This document shows, piece by piece, positions 27,629 through 35,328 of a DNA stretch of 47,132 bases. A program made the translations under genes and the position numbers. The notes under the pieces are model-generated. The model saw only the letters and a program-made list of their open reading frames with translations. It made no database searches and was not told the DNA's origin. Positions within the stretch are counted from its first letter, which is position 1. Every line of letters starts with the position of its first letter. The DNA is from Chitinophaga pinensis (GTDB lineage Bacteria; Bacteroidota; Bacteroidia; AKYH767-A; OLB10): positions 1-47,132 of the forward strand of contig CAMBYJ010000001.1 of NCBI GenBank assembly GCA_945872015.1, in the 5' to 3' direction.

Positions 27629-28329
27629 TAGAACCCTGTTTGACTTTCATCGGGTTTAAAGGGCGAGTCTTGTTGATGTAGCTTTATTGCTTTTTTCGAC
27701 ACATAATATCCAACAATCAATGATGCCAATGCGCCTCCATAAATACCAAAGTTATCTCCATTAAAAATAAAGAAATCATAGAGTCCGTGTAATACAGAAG
27801 CGGCTATCAAACCGATAGTGCCAAATCCTCTTTTATCAAAATGCTTTTGTATTCCTAGAAAATATCCGATGATAACAGCAAAAAATGCATGTGCTGGTAC
27901 AGCTGTAAACATCCGAAGAAAAGCGACCGTCATACCATTTTGCATTACATACATGATATTTTCTGCTGTGGCAAATCCCATACTTACCATTACTGAATAG
28001 GTGATTCCATCAAACGGTTCATTGAAATGTTCCGAACGATAAGCGAATCGTCGAGTGAAAAAATATTTCGAGCCTTCTTCCATCAAACCAATTCCAACAA
28101 TACATGCTATTAGTCCTTCGAGGATATTAGTTGATGAAGATGATAATCCTGTTTCTTTAAATATTAATTCCAGAATAATTGCAGGAATTATACTAGCTAC
28201 TCCTAAAAAGAACGATTTAATGATTAACGATAATGGTTCACGATCGTATTTATCTTGCCAGAAAACATAATAAGCGATGGCTAAACCTGGTGCGATGGCT
28301 AAACCTAAAAGCGTTAAATAATGATTCAT
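27628..28329 (-). CDS. prsW: PrsW-family intramembrane metalloprotease
   Basis: The 233-residue protein has about eight transmembrane segments. Family motifs are E84-E85 in GLMEEGSKYF, E123 in GFATAENIMYV, H147 in AVPAHAFFAVIIGYFLG and H181/D185 in HGLYDFFIF; these glutamates and histidines are thought to bind zinc. PrsW proteases cleave membrane proteins, for example an anti-sigma factor in Bacillus. No sigma or anti-sigma gene is adjacent here. Its ATG overlaps the stop of the small gene upstream (ATGA, 28326-28329), indicating coupling. The 3' end abuts the inverted repeat at 27570-27628. Confidence 0.93.
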   Translation of the reverse strand: MNHYLTLLGLAIAPGLAIAYYVFWQDKYDREPLSLIIKSFFLGVASIIPAIILELIFKETGLSSSSTNILEGLIACIVGIGLMEEGSKYFFTRRFAYRSEHFNEPFDGITYSVMVSMGFATAENIMYVMQNGMTVAFLRMFTAVPAHAFFAVIIGYFLGIQKHFDKRGFGTIGLIAASVLHGLYDFFIFNGDNFGIYGGALASLIVGYYVSKKAIKLHQQDSPFKPDESQTGF

Positions 28330-28529
28330 TGTAAATCGGATTTTATTTTCTTGTTCATGAACCGATGTGCCTTATCCACTACAATTGCGTAACTCTTGCC
28401 TTCGAAAAAAACATTTTCTTCTTGCTGGTGTTTATCATCGATTGCTAATGTAAAAAGTCCATCATCATCCATTGTTAATGTAATTGCATACTTTAGCAAA
28501 ATCTGCTTTAGCTTCGTGGTATTTCGCAT
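28326..28529 (-). CDS. Small conserved-looking protein coupled to PrsW
   Basis: The 67-residue soluble protein has the stretches MRNTTKLKQILLKYAITLTM, FTLAIDDKHQQEENVFFEG and YAIVVDKAHRFMNKK. There is no signal peptide or membrane segment. Charged and hydrophobic residues alternate as in a small alpha/beta fold. It overlaps the PrsW start by four bases and its own start lies 36 nt from the divergent reductase gene, which supports a real, co-expressed gene. I do not recognise a family; an accessory or regulator of PrsW is possible but only inferred from position. Confidence 0.68.
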   Translation of the reverse strand: MRNTTKLKQILLKYAITLTMDDDGLFTLAIDDKHQQEENVFFEGKSYAIVVDKAHRFMNKKIKSDLQ

Positions 28530-28565
28530 GACTAAAAATAATAATTAATATAACATACAATCACC

Positions 28566-29585
28566 ATGAAAAATATTTTTATCTCGGGTATCTCCGGATT
28601 TATCGGAACACATATTACTATTGAAGGATTACGCAGAGGATATCATATTACAGGAACTACGCGTTCTCAAAAGAAAGAAAAAGAGGTTAAGAAAATAATT
28701 GCCAATACACTTGGTGAAGAAGCTTTAAAATCGTTGACTGTTTTTCATTGCGACTTAAACTCACCTAACGGTTGGGCAGAGGCGATGAAAGGTTGTGATG
28801 CTGTATTACATGTGGCTTCTCCTTTTCCAATGGGATTACCCAAGCATGAAAATGATTTGATTCATCCTGCTCGCAATGGAGTAAAGCATGTGTTTGAAGC
28901 AGCGTTAGAAAATAAAATTTATCGTATTGTACAAACATCTTCTATTGCGGCAATCATGTACGGACATGAACCTGGCAAGACGCATTTTACAGAGGAAGAT
29001 TTTACAAATATTAATGGTACCATGATTTCTCCTTACACAAAAAGCAAGGCGTTGGCGGAGCAAGATGTCTGGAATTACGCCAAGCAACATTCTGAATTAA
29101 AAGTTAGTGTAATCAATCCTGGATTTGTTTTAGGTCCGTTGTTAAATAAAGAAATTGGTACCAGCGGAGATGTGATTTTAAAACTGATGAAAGGTGAATT
29201 TCCAGGCGTACCTAAGTTAGGCTTTCCTATAGTAGATGTACGTGATGTTGCAGCGGCGCATTACAATGCAATAGAAAACGATTCAAGTATTGGTGAACGT
29301 TATGCAGTAGTTTCTGAATCTTTTTGGTTTAAAGAATTAGCGCAAGCTATTCTGGATGCTTATCCAACGTACAATAAAAAAGTAAAGGCACGTGAATTAC
29401 CCAATTGGTTTTTGAAAATTTTCTCAATGTTTGATAAGCCTACACGCATGATCATTGATGAACTAGGATTTTGCGCAATCATCAGCAACGATAAATTAAA
29501 ACGTGATTTGAAGATTAATCCTATCTCTGCTAAAGATGCCATTCAAGCTACTGCAAAGTCGTTGGTTGATTTAAAACTTGTTTAA
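28566..29585 (+). CDS. NAD(P)-dependent extended SDR (dihydroflavonol reductase-like)
   Basis: The 339-residue cytoplasmic protein has the Rossmann glycine motif GISGFIGT (8-15), HVASPFP (82-88), active-site serines in QTSSIAA (123-129) and the pair Y157/K161 in PYTKSKALAE. The order matches the DFR/cinnamoyl-CoA-reductase/aldehyde-reductase branch of extended short-chain dehydrogenases, with VINPGFVLGPLL as the usual following motif. Likely substrates are aldehydes or ketones; none can be chosen from the sequence. Only 36 nt separate its ATG from that of the divergent small gene, so the promoters of the two must overlap. Confidence 0.93.
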   Translation: MKNIFISGISGFIGTHITIEGLRRGYHITGTTRSQKKEKEVKKIIANTLGEEALKSLTVFHCDLNSPNGWAEAMKGCDAVLHVASPFPMGLPKHENDLIHPARNGVKHVFEAALENKIYRIVQTSSIAAIMYGHEPGKTHFTEEDFTNINGTMISPYTKSKALAEQDVWNYAKQHSELKVSVINPGFVLGPLLNKEIGTSGDVILKLMKGEFPGVPKLGFPIVDVRDVAAAHYNAIENDSSIGERYAVVSESFWFKELAQAILDAYPTYNKKVKARELPNWFLKIFSMFDKPTRMIIDELGFCAIISNDKLKRDLKINPISAKDAIQATAKSLVDLKLV

Positions 29586-29586
29586 G

Positions 29587-29615
29587 TTTCTTGCTCATCA
29601 AAAAAATTACCTTTG
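29587..29615 (+). promoter_or_regulatory. Possible promoter of the PhnA-like gene
   Basis: TTTC, 17 nt, TACCTTTG. The -7 box fits TAnnTTTG fully and the -33 box has one mismatch. Transcription would start only about 6 nt before the ATG at 29628, and the -33 box lies right after the reductase stop codon. Confidence 0.45.
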
Positions 29616-29627
29616 CAAAAAATTTAA

Positions 29628-30161
29628 ATGATGAGTTGTGAACTATGTGGTTCATCGGAGAACCTGACCCAATATGCTATTGCACCAGAAGGAGCTAAAT
29701 CAATTACTGTTTGTGATAAGTGCAGCAAACAAATTGAGAAGAAAGAAGAGTTAGATGCTAATCACTGGACCTGCTTAAAAGACAGCATGTGGAGTGAGAA
29801 TCCAAATGTGCAAGTAGTTGCTTGGAGAATGTTGAATCGTTTGAAAAACGAAACATGGGCAGCAGATGCAATTGATATGATGTATCTGGATGAAGACGCA
29901 TTAGCATGGGCGCAAGCAACGAACGATCATTTAGAAAGTGATGGCAACGATATGCATCGCGATTGTAACGGAGCTATTTTGTTAGCAGGTGATTCAGTAA
30001 CGTTGATTAAATCGTTGGATGTAAAAGGATCATCGGTACAAGCTAAAATTGGAACGCCGGTTCGTAATATCAAATTAGTTCACGATAACACGGAGCAGAT
30101 AGAAGGAAAAATTGACGGACAACAGATTGTTATTCTGACGAAGTACGTAAAGAAATCGTAG
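29628..30161 (+). CDS. PhnA/YjdM-like zinc-ribbon protein
   Basis: The protein has 177 residues. The N-terminal zinc ribbon uses C4, C7, C29 and C32 (CELCGSS, VCDKCSK). The C-terminal domain (~110-177) reads DCNGAILLAGDSVTLIKSLD, then KGSSVQAKIGTPVRNIKL and EGKIDGQQIVILTKYVKK, which is the typical PhnA domain. The family was named after the phosphonate locus of E. coli, but this domain does not imply phosphonate use, and the true role is unsettled. The middle (~45-105) with NPNVQVVAWRMLNRL is an added helical segment often present in Bacteroidota members. The start could be either of two adjacent ATGs (29628 or 29631). Confidence 0.92.
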   Translation: MMSCELCGSSENLTQYAIAPEGAKSITVCDKCSKQIEKKEELDANHWTCLKDSMWSENPNVQVVAWRMLNRLKNETWAADAIDMMYLDEDALAWAQATNDHLESDGNDMHRDCNGAILLAGDSVTLIKSLDVKGSSVQAKIGTPVRNIKLVHDNTEQIEGKIDGQQIVILTKYVKKS

Positions 30162-30163
30162 AG

Positions 30164-30439
30164 TTACGCTTTTGCTGCTTTACGATTAACGTTCATGTTT
30201 GATAAACGGTACATTGTCATTGCTGCGCGACTACTTCCAGCGTTAAAAGAGAATAACTGTTTTACTTTTCTGAAAATTGCTTTTATAGAATCCATATCTG
30301 TAATGTAAAACTGGTTAGTTAAAACGATTTGATACTGTTTAATTGCTTTTGTAAATAAACGCGCAACAACACCTTTTAACAAGCAATTCGAACTGAATAG
30401 GTAAAATAAGGGGTTGAACGGGAATGTTTTTTGCATCAA
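30164..30439 (-). CDS. Small hypothetical protein (uncertain)
   Basis: A 91-residue frame ends two bases from the stop of the PhnA-like gene on the other strand. The second half (SIKAIFRKVKQLFSFNAGSS ... RLSNMNVNRKAAKA) is basic and looks like a natural protein. The first half is hydrophobic and rich in F and L, and a second ATG within the frame at 30295 would give a 43-residue product. No motif is recognised. Upstream, 30440-30621 holds no other gene and only a weak 6-bp hairpin (ACCTAT...ATAGGT). Confidence 0.42.
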   Translation of the reverse strand: MMQKTFPFNPLFYLFSSNCLLKGVVARLFTKAIKQYQIVLTNQFYITDMDSIKAIFRKVKQLFSFNAGSSRAAMTMYRLSNMNVNRKAAKA

Positions 30440-30621
30440 TTTCTATGAATGACACATTAGTCTTTTTGTGAATAGCTTCATCCAAGTACTTACCTTGAAA
30501 ATTTAATAGTACTACCTATGAAAATATTATTCAAACACTATTATAGGTTTATTGAATGACCGCCAATAATTTTATTTGGATGTTATAAAAATCAACTCCC
30601 TTAATAACCTTCTTTCCAATA

Positions 30622-33600
30622 CTAAGGTGTAACAAAATCATAGTTAACATTTTCTCCCATTAGAACAGGCTGCTTCGACCATGTTTCAAGTCCGTTTCGT
30701 GTACGAATTGAGATATAATAACTATTGCCTGCTGCTATTGCAGGAAATGAAGCAGATGCATTTCCATCGATATCTAATAAAGCCGTGGTTGAATGAATCG
30801 TATTGTAAGGACTATTTACTGCGTGAAGTTCAACGATGATAGAATCACAAGCTGTAGGACTATTATGTAGTTCATTGTTGTATAGAATAGGTTCCATTCG
30901 CCCTGAGCTATTCATAAATCCTTCAATAAATGCATGTAGATTAAGTACAGATTGATCAATGCAAAGATTAACAATGATAGCTACAGATTGGGTAACACCA
31001 CAACCGTTAGCATCAACGGCGGTAACCTGATAACTCTGACTATTTGTTGGCCATACTAACGGGTTAGCAATTGAAGAATTATTAATTGCAGTTGTTGGCA
31101 TCCAGCTATAAGTGAAGTTTGTGAAAGGAGTAAACCGTACTGCATTATTAGTGATACCAAAAACAGCTGCATTTCTTCCCGTTGGCACTACACCTGCCGA
31201 ACCATTACTATTCTCGATGCCCTGTGTTGTTGCTTCTCCAGGAACAGATGTTATAACCTCGCTATGAATTTCAATAACATTTGAGCTTTCAAACAGAATA
31301 ATTTGTCCACGCATTGGATAGGCAGTACCGTTATAATGATACGTATTATATCGAACAATTAATTTACGATTTGGAGCAGTACCAGTAGTAAAATAACTAA
31401 CCACCGATGAATTAGCTCCTGGATTTAAATCGTTCCATGCAAAAGCAATCAGGTTATCAGGACTACCAACACTTGGGATTAAACTACCTGTACAGCAACC
31501 ATTCGCCATGTTCGCATTAAACCCAATAAATCCATTGGAAGAAACATAGAAGTTGGTATAAAGATTCCCGTAAAAGTTAAAAGTAAAACCAATTGGTCGC
31601 GCAGTACTCACTGCTTCATCAGTCAAAGAAATAGATGTTCCGCTGCCTGTAATAGGAGCATACGTAATTGTCGAAAAATTATATCCAGAAATAGCATTTG
31701 AGTTCGTAATTGTAGCCGCTAACTGTAATGTGTCGCCAGAGCAAATAGTATCAGGACTTGCAGTAACCGAAACATTAAACGATGTAATTGTAATATAATT
31801 CGAAAGTAATAGTGAGTCGCTACCAAGCGTATTAGTAACAACTAATTTAACAGCATACAATCCTGGCTGTGAATATACATGCGTTGGATTCTGTTGTGTT
31901 GAAGTAGTACCATCGCCAAAATTCCACAACCACGACTGCGGAATATCTATAGATAGATCATTAAACTTCACTGATCCAGGACAAAGAGCCGTTGTTTGTG
32001 TTGCATTGAAATTTGCAATTGGTGGAGCTGTAGGATCATTACAAAATGGAGGATACGTAAAATCAACCACCTCGTCACCTACTACGTTAGAGCTTCCTTG
32101 CGTAGCAAAGTATCCCATTCCACGACGTGCAAACGCTTCCCATATTTGACAACGATGAGCGCCACTATAAAGAATATCGTCGGCCAGTAAAATTGCATCT
32201 CTAGCATCGATGTAACCAGGACTACATGGCTGTAGCTTCATCCCTTCCAACACTAGTTTCATTGCTATGTTATTTCCCGAAGTACCTGTGTACAGATTCG
32301 CATTATATCCATAATCACGAATAAGAAACCACGTCATATCCCATATTGCAGCACACCATATTTCACCTCTTCCATGGGGATAGACACTCGTTGATATATC
32401 AGCATAGGTGAGTGGATTAATACTCATATTTGTTGAATAAGGATAACGACGGATACCCACCCCGTTAGTTGATTGTCCTTTTGCAAAGGTGCCAATACCG
32501 CGTGCATTTGCACCTTGATCACCCTGCTCAATTGTTAGTATCAAGCCCAGCCAATCACTCCAACCCTCACCGCCTTGTTCTTCATTTGTAAGACAACTAG
32601 CTGCTGCTGGTCCGCCAGTAAGTCGATTGGAAACTCCATGACCATATTCATGCGCTACAATTCCGTTATCAAACGAGCCATCTAATTGAGGAGGTGCTGT
32701 ACAAATTACAATCTTTGCATTGACCGTAACAGCACTATTCAATTGTGTTTTCATTGCATTTCCATCTGATTGCGTTACCGAAACAGATGGAATAGTAATG
32801 GTAGTTGTTGGAGTACCAGTCATAGCAGGAGGTGTTGTTCCTGTTGCATTATTAGCTATGATAACTCCAATAGCACCAGCAGCCTGAGCAAATTGAGTTT
32901 TGATAACAAAGCTACATGTGCCTCTATCGATTAGCGCTATTTTTCCCGAAATTGCTGCTGCATTGGTGAATGCTGAACAACCATCTGAACTTGTACCTAC
33001 ACCATCTTGAGCAAGCACAACATTTGCTGTTATATTAAACGCAGAAGCAGGGTTGTAACTAGCAACGCCTACAGGTTTTAATCCTGCAATAGCAGTAGGC
33101 GCGTTTATGGTTAACGAATTGGTACATACAGTTGGGTTGGTCCATAGATACATTTGCATACGTGGATTAGACCCATCTGGTGGAGTTGCAAAATTTGCAT
33201 TATTAGTTCCACTACCATCAAATCCTTCAGCGTTTACATAATCGTTAGCGGCTCCACCATTTCCATAATTATTCTGTTGGAAATTTCCTGCAGCCTCATT
33301 AAAACCATTCTGATGAAGAATATCATGAATCACATTACTCATGTAAAATAGATTAGTAAGTGATGCATTCCGTTGATAGGCATTAGATGAATCAGGATGA
33401 TATGGAAAGTTAAAAATCTGCGATGCACCACCGTCTGGAGAATAGCCTGGAAGATTATCACTATTGGCATCTTCATAAGCATATACATTATTACCACGAG
33501 TAATGTTGTATTCTGTGCCCAAAGCACCATTTGTATCATGCCAACCATATGGAGAAGCTACTGGTTCTGATGGATCATTTAATAGCTGAAGCGTTCCATG

Positions 33601-34350
33601 AATAGGACTTTCAATTGGAAGAGGGAAAACATTATACTTTGCTGTACCAGATCCAGGCATTGGAAGCGGATTGGGTGACATAACATATGATGAAGCAGAA
33701 TGCACCGAATGATCATGTGGTACATTAAAATTACACGAGACGACCCAGTCGTTTTTTTCTAAAAATTCTCCAGTGGTTGCATCAATACGAATATTCCAGT
33801 AATGCGAGCCATCTTTTAGGTCGAGGGAAATATTCCATGCTAGTTTTACTCCTTTTTTAGTTTCTACATACATCAGTTCTACTTCTACAGGCGAAGAAAT
33901 AAGAGATGGAATGTTAGCAGTAAATTTTCTTGTTTCTCCATTCTTCAAAACAGGTACAGGAACGGAGGCTTCCATCTTTAAATGTGAAAGTGCGGCACTA
34001 ATTGCCTGCTGCGGAGTAATTGCTGGTGTTACACTATTTATCTTTGATGATAGATTATTTACAAATGGAATTTTTGACCCATATACCTTTCCGTTAGAAA
34101 CAACTACGGGAGCAATCGCATTAAAAACAGGAATCCCTTTCCATGCTTGTTGTAAATAGATATATGTCCTTTCTGTTGTACGATCAGTATACTGCGAAGA
34201 AATTGTAACATCCTTAATATCTGATTCAATGAGTCCTGATTTACTGAAATTATTACTCAGATAGCTTTGAACATTAGCTGGAACCTGCTGTGCTTTTGCA
34301 ACTGAAAAGATGAATAAAAAATTAATGATTATAAAAATAACCCGATTCAT
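30622..34350 (-). CDS. Secreted M36 (fungalysin-type) metallopeptidase with PA and PKD domains
   Basis: The protein has 1242 residues from the ATG at 34350, where a signal peptide begins (MNRVIFIIINFLFIFSVAKA); a longer frame to 34506 adds 52 residues without signal character. Order: FTP-like propeptide (~25-215), catalytic domain from ~300, a protease-associated insert (~418-550, KIALIDRGTCSFVIKTQFA), zinc site HEYGH at ~565-570, and the third ligand in GGEGWSDWLG. A PKD domain (~780-857, WNFGDGTTSTQQNPTHVYS) and a GEVO-like jelly-roll with FTFNFYG follow. The final ~110 residues (LNLHAFIEGF, CDSIIVELH, NSYYISIRTRNGLETWS) match a C-terminal beta-sandwich I recall from other Bacteroidota secreted proteins. 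No standard type A sorting domain is present. The zymogen should be processed after export. Confidence 0.93.
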   Translation of the reverse strand: MNRVIFIIINFLFIFSVAKAQQVPANVQSYLSNNFSKSGLIESDIKDVTISSQYTDRTTERTYIYLQQAWKGIPVFNAIAPVVVSNGKVYGSKIPFVNNLSSKINSVTPAITPQQAISAALSHLKMEASVPVPVLKNGETRKFTANIPSLISSPVEVELMYVETKKGVKLAWNISLDLKDGSHYWNIRIDATTGEFLEKNDWVVSCNFNVPHDHSVHSASSYVMSPNPLPMPGSGTAKYNVFPLPIESPIHGTLQLLNDPSEPVASPYGWHDTNGALGTEYNITRGNNVYAYEDANSDNLPGYSPDGGASQIFNFPYHPDSSNAYQRNASLTNLFYMSNVIHDILHQNGFNEAAGNFQQNNYGNGGAANDYVNAEGFDGSGTNNANFATPPDGSNPRMQMYLWTNPTVCTNSLTINAPTAIAGLKPVGVASYNPASAFNITANVVLAQDGVGTSSDGCSAFTNAAAISGKIALIDRGTCSFVIKTQFAQAAGAIGVIIANNATGTTPPAMTGTPTTTITIPSVSVTQSDGNAMKTQLNSAVTVNAKIVICTAPPQLDGSFDNGIVAHEYGHGVSNRLTGGPAAASCLTNEEQGGEGWSDWLGLILTIEQGDQGANARGIGTFAKGQSTNGVGIRRYPYSTNMSINPLTYADISTSVYPHGRGEIWCAAIWDMTWFLIRDYGYNANLYTGTSGNNIAMKLVLEGMKLQPCSPGYIDARDAILLADDILYSGAHRCQIWEAFARRGMGYFATQGSSNVVGDEVVDFTYPPFCNDPTAPPIANFNATQTTALCPGSVKFNDLSIDIPQSWLWNFGDGTTSTQQNPTHVYSQPGLYAVKLVVTNTLGSDSLLLSNYITITSFNVSVTASPDTICSGDTLQLAATITNSNAISGYNFSTITYAPITGSGTSISLTDEAVSTARPIGFTFNFYGNLYTNFYVSSNGFIGFNANMANGCCTGSLIPSVGSPDNLIAFAWNDLNPGANSSVVSYFTTGTAPNRKLIVRYNTYHYNGTAYPMRGQIILFESSNVIEIHSEVITSVPGEATTQGIENSNGSAGVVPTGRNAAVFGITNNAVRFTPFTNFTYSWMPTTAINNSSIANPLVWPTNSQSYQVTAVDANGCGVTQSVAIIVNLCIDQSVLNLHAFIEGFMNSSGRMEPILYNNELHNSPTACDSIIVELHAVNSPYNTIHSTTALLDIDGNASASFPAIAAGNSYYISIRTRNGLETWSKQPVLMGENVNYDFVTP

Positions 34351-34567
34351 ATGGAATGTAGCTTTCAAGCAAAATTTGCTTACGTTGTTTTTAAAGACGA
34401 ATAATTTTAATGAATTGATGCAAGTTAGAGAATTCAGCCGAAAAAACATCGTTTTACTTTGAATACTATTCGCAAAACTCAAATGTAAATGGTCATTAAT
34501 GATCAATAGTTGAATCTAAATTCAAATAACTAAAAATCAGTTGTTTAAAAAAATAAACACAAACCAT
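34351..34567. other. AT-rich intergenic stretch without a recognised gene
   Basis: This lies between the peptidase start and the tRNA-Asn promoter. It contains the in-frame upstream extension of the peptidase reading frame up to 34506, which lacks signal-peptide character, and otherwise only AT-rich sequence. No clear promoter for the peptidase was found in it. Confidence 0.55.
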
Positions 34568-34598
34568 TTTGTTAATTAAAAATCTAGGTGTATTTTTG
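34568..34598 (+). promoter_or_regulatory. Near-ideal Bacteroidota promoter of the tRNA-Asn unit
   Basis: TTTG (568-571), 19 nt, TATTTTTG (591-598): a full match to TTTG / TAnnTTTG with ideal spacing. The predicted start near 34604-34606 coincides with the 5' base of the first leader hairpin. It lies about 150 nt before the tRNA rather than the ~11 nt seen at tRNA-Gln. Confidence 0.75.
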
Positions 34599-34603
34599 CC
34601 CTC

Positions 34604-34750
34604 CGTTGTAGAAATGCTCGTTCTTTTAAAACTACAACAAAGTTCCCACCCGAACACGTGTTTTAGTCATAAAGTATGCGCTTGCTTAACTTTATGATAG
34701 CTAGAGCCTGAAACGATGTTCTTCTCCTTGTTAGGCAAAGAGAAGAGTAT
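34604..34750 (+). ncRNA. Structured leader RNA upstream of tRNA-Asn (candidate)
   Basis: About 147 nt lie between the promoter and the tRNA. Hairpins visible by eye are: GTTGTAG/CTACAAC (605-611, 632-638); GTTC/GAAC (642-645, 652-655); CATAAAGT/ACTTTATG (668-675, 689-696); and CTTCTC-TTG/CAA-GAGAAG (721-745), ending five bases before the tRNA. RNase P cleavage would release this RNA from the tRNA. A 27-codon frame (34614-34697, beginning MLVLLKLQQSSHPN) is an alternative reading but has no coding support. I do not recognise an RNA family. Confidence 0.45.
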
Positions 34751-34824
34751 TCCTTCTTAGCTCAGCTGGTTAGAGCACATGACTGTTAATCATGGGGTCC
34801 CTGGTTCGAGCCCAGGAGAGGGAG
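34751..34824 (+). tRNA. tRNA-Asn (anticodon GTT)
   Basis: A 74-nt cloverleaf. Acceptor TCCTTCT/AGAGGGA with one T-G pair, D arm GCTC...GAGC, anticodon stem CATGA/TCATG with loop CTGTTAA (anticodon GTT), and T arm CCTGG-TTCGAGC-CCAGG. The discriminator is G and CCA is not encoded. The discriminator is also the first base of the palindrome that follows. Confidence 0.96.
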
Positions 34825-34897
34825 CGGTGAGGCAGAGCCTTCGGCACGCCTCACCGCTACATAGTGTAAATCGAGTGCAACGAGATTTTCTACTATG
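34824..34897 (+). repeat. Compound palindrome directly after tRNA-Asn
   Basis: First hairpin: perfect 10-bp stem GCGGTGAGGC / GCCTCACCGC (824-833, 848-857), with an inner GCC-TTC-GGC hairpin in the loop. Second hairpin: ACATAGT ... ACTATGT with an inner AAATC / GATTT pairing around GAGTGCAACGA (about 859-897). It is far richer in GC than its surroundings. It resembles REP-like or transposon-end-like palindromes; neither hairpin has a T tail. Confidence 0.65.
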
Positions 34898-34914
34898 TGG
34901 CGGGATATAAAAAG

Positions 34915-34950
34915 AAAAGAAAGGTAGCTAATCGGCTACCTTTCTTTTTT
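34915..34950 (+). terminator. Rho-independent terminator of the tRNA-Asn transcript
   Basis: The stem GAAAGGTAGC / GCTACCTTTC (919-928, 935-944) is extended by A-T pairs to about 14 bp, with loop TAATCG and a TTTTTT tail. It shares the AGGT-x-AGC-TAAT core and the TTTCTTTTTT tail with the hairpin at 35286. Confidence 0.85.
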
Positions 34951-34979
34951 AGTATAAATAATCAGGTTTTCATTTTTCA

Positions 34980-35306
34980 ATGGACCACAAAATAATTTTT
35001 ATGAAACTACCACAGTTTGCTGTATATGTTTTATACAGTTTAAAAGATCATCAATTTTATATTGGATATACTTCCAACTTTACTAGAAGAATGGAAGAGC
35101 ATGCCGAAGGAAGAAGCAAAAGCACTAAATGCCGCCGTCCATTTGTTTGTGTATTTTGCGAATACTATTTGAGTAAATCAGATGCACTACGTAGAGAGCA
35201 ATATTTTAAAACTACAGCTGGGAAAAGAGTTTTAAGACTAATGTTGCAAGAAAGTTTAAGCTTAATTGAAGCATGCAAATTAGAGAAGAGGTCAGCTAAT
35301 AACTGA
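34980..35306 (+). CDS. Short GIY-YIG endonuclease-domain protein
   Basis: The 108-residue protein is a nearly bare GIY-YIG nuclease domain. It shows VYVLYSLKDHQFYIGYTS (15-32, the two strands bearing the tyrosines and YIG), arginines R36/R37 in FTRRMEEH, and the metal-binding glutamate E73 in SDALRREQYFK. Stand-alone proteins of this kind are common in Bacteroidota, often in several copies, with unknown cellular role (UvrC-like N-domain, related to YhbQ). A second ATG at 35001 (MKLPQFAVYVLYS) is an equally good start. Its stop codon lies inside the hairpin at 35286-35312. It sits just beyond the tRNA-Asn terminator and is followed by a stump of a similar gene. Confidence 0.9.
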   Translation: MDHKIIFMKLPQFAVYVLYSLKDHQFYIGYTSNFTRRMEEHAEGRSKSTKCRRPFVCVFCEYYLSKSDALRREQYFKTTAGKRVLRLMLQESLSLIEACKLEKRSANN

Positions 35307-35320
35307 CCTCTTTCTTTTTT
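35286..35320 (+). terminator. Terminator hairpin overlapping the GIY-YIG stop codon
   Basis: Stem AAGAGGTCAG / CTGACCTCTT (286-295, 303-312), loop CTAATAA, then TTTCTTTTTT. The last six codons and the TGA of the GIY-YIG gene lie within it. It resembles the hairpin at 34915 in core and tail, and each is followed 9 to 30 nt later by a GIY-YIG start. Confidence 0.85.
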
Positions 35321-35328
35321 CAATAAGT

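Noticed and set aside
29628..30161. Phosphonate degradation function for the PhnA-like gene
   Set aside because: The name comes from gene position in E. coli; the domain is not a phosphonoacetate hydrolase and no phosphonate genes are nearby.
34351..34506. N-terminal extension of the M36 peptidase
   Set aside because: The 52 added residues are polar and basic and would bury the clear signal peptide that begins at 34350.
34614..34697. 27-codon leader peptide before tRNA-Asn
   Set aside because: There is only one Asn codon, no ribosome-binding context, and it crosses two hairpins; kept only as an alternative reading of the leader.
34751..34824. tRNA-Asn as an integration site of a genomic island
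   Set aside because: No integrase gene and no second copy of the tRNA 3' end were seen downstream within the window; the GIY-YIG gene alone does not make an island.
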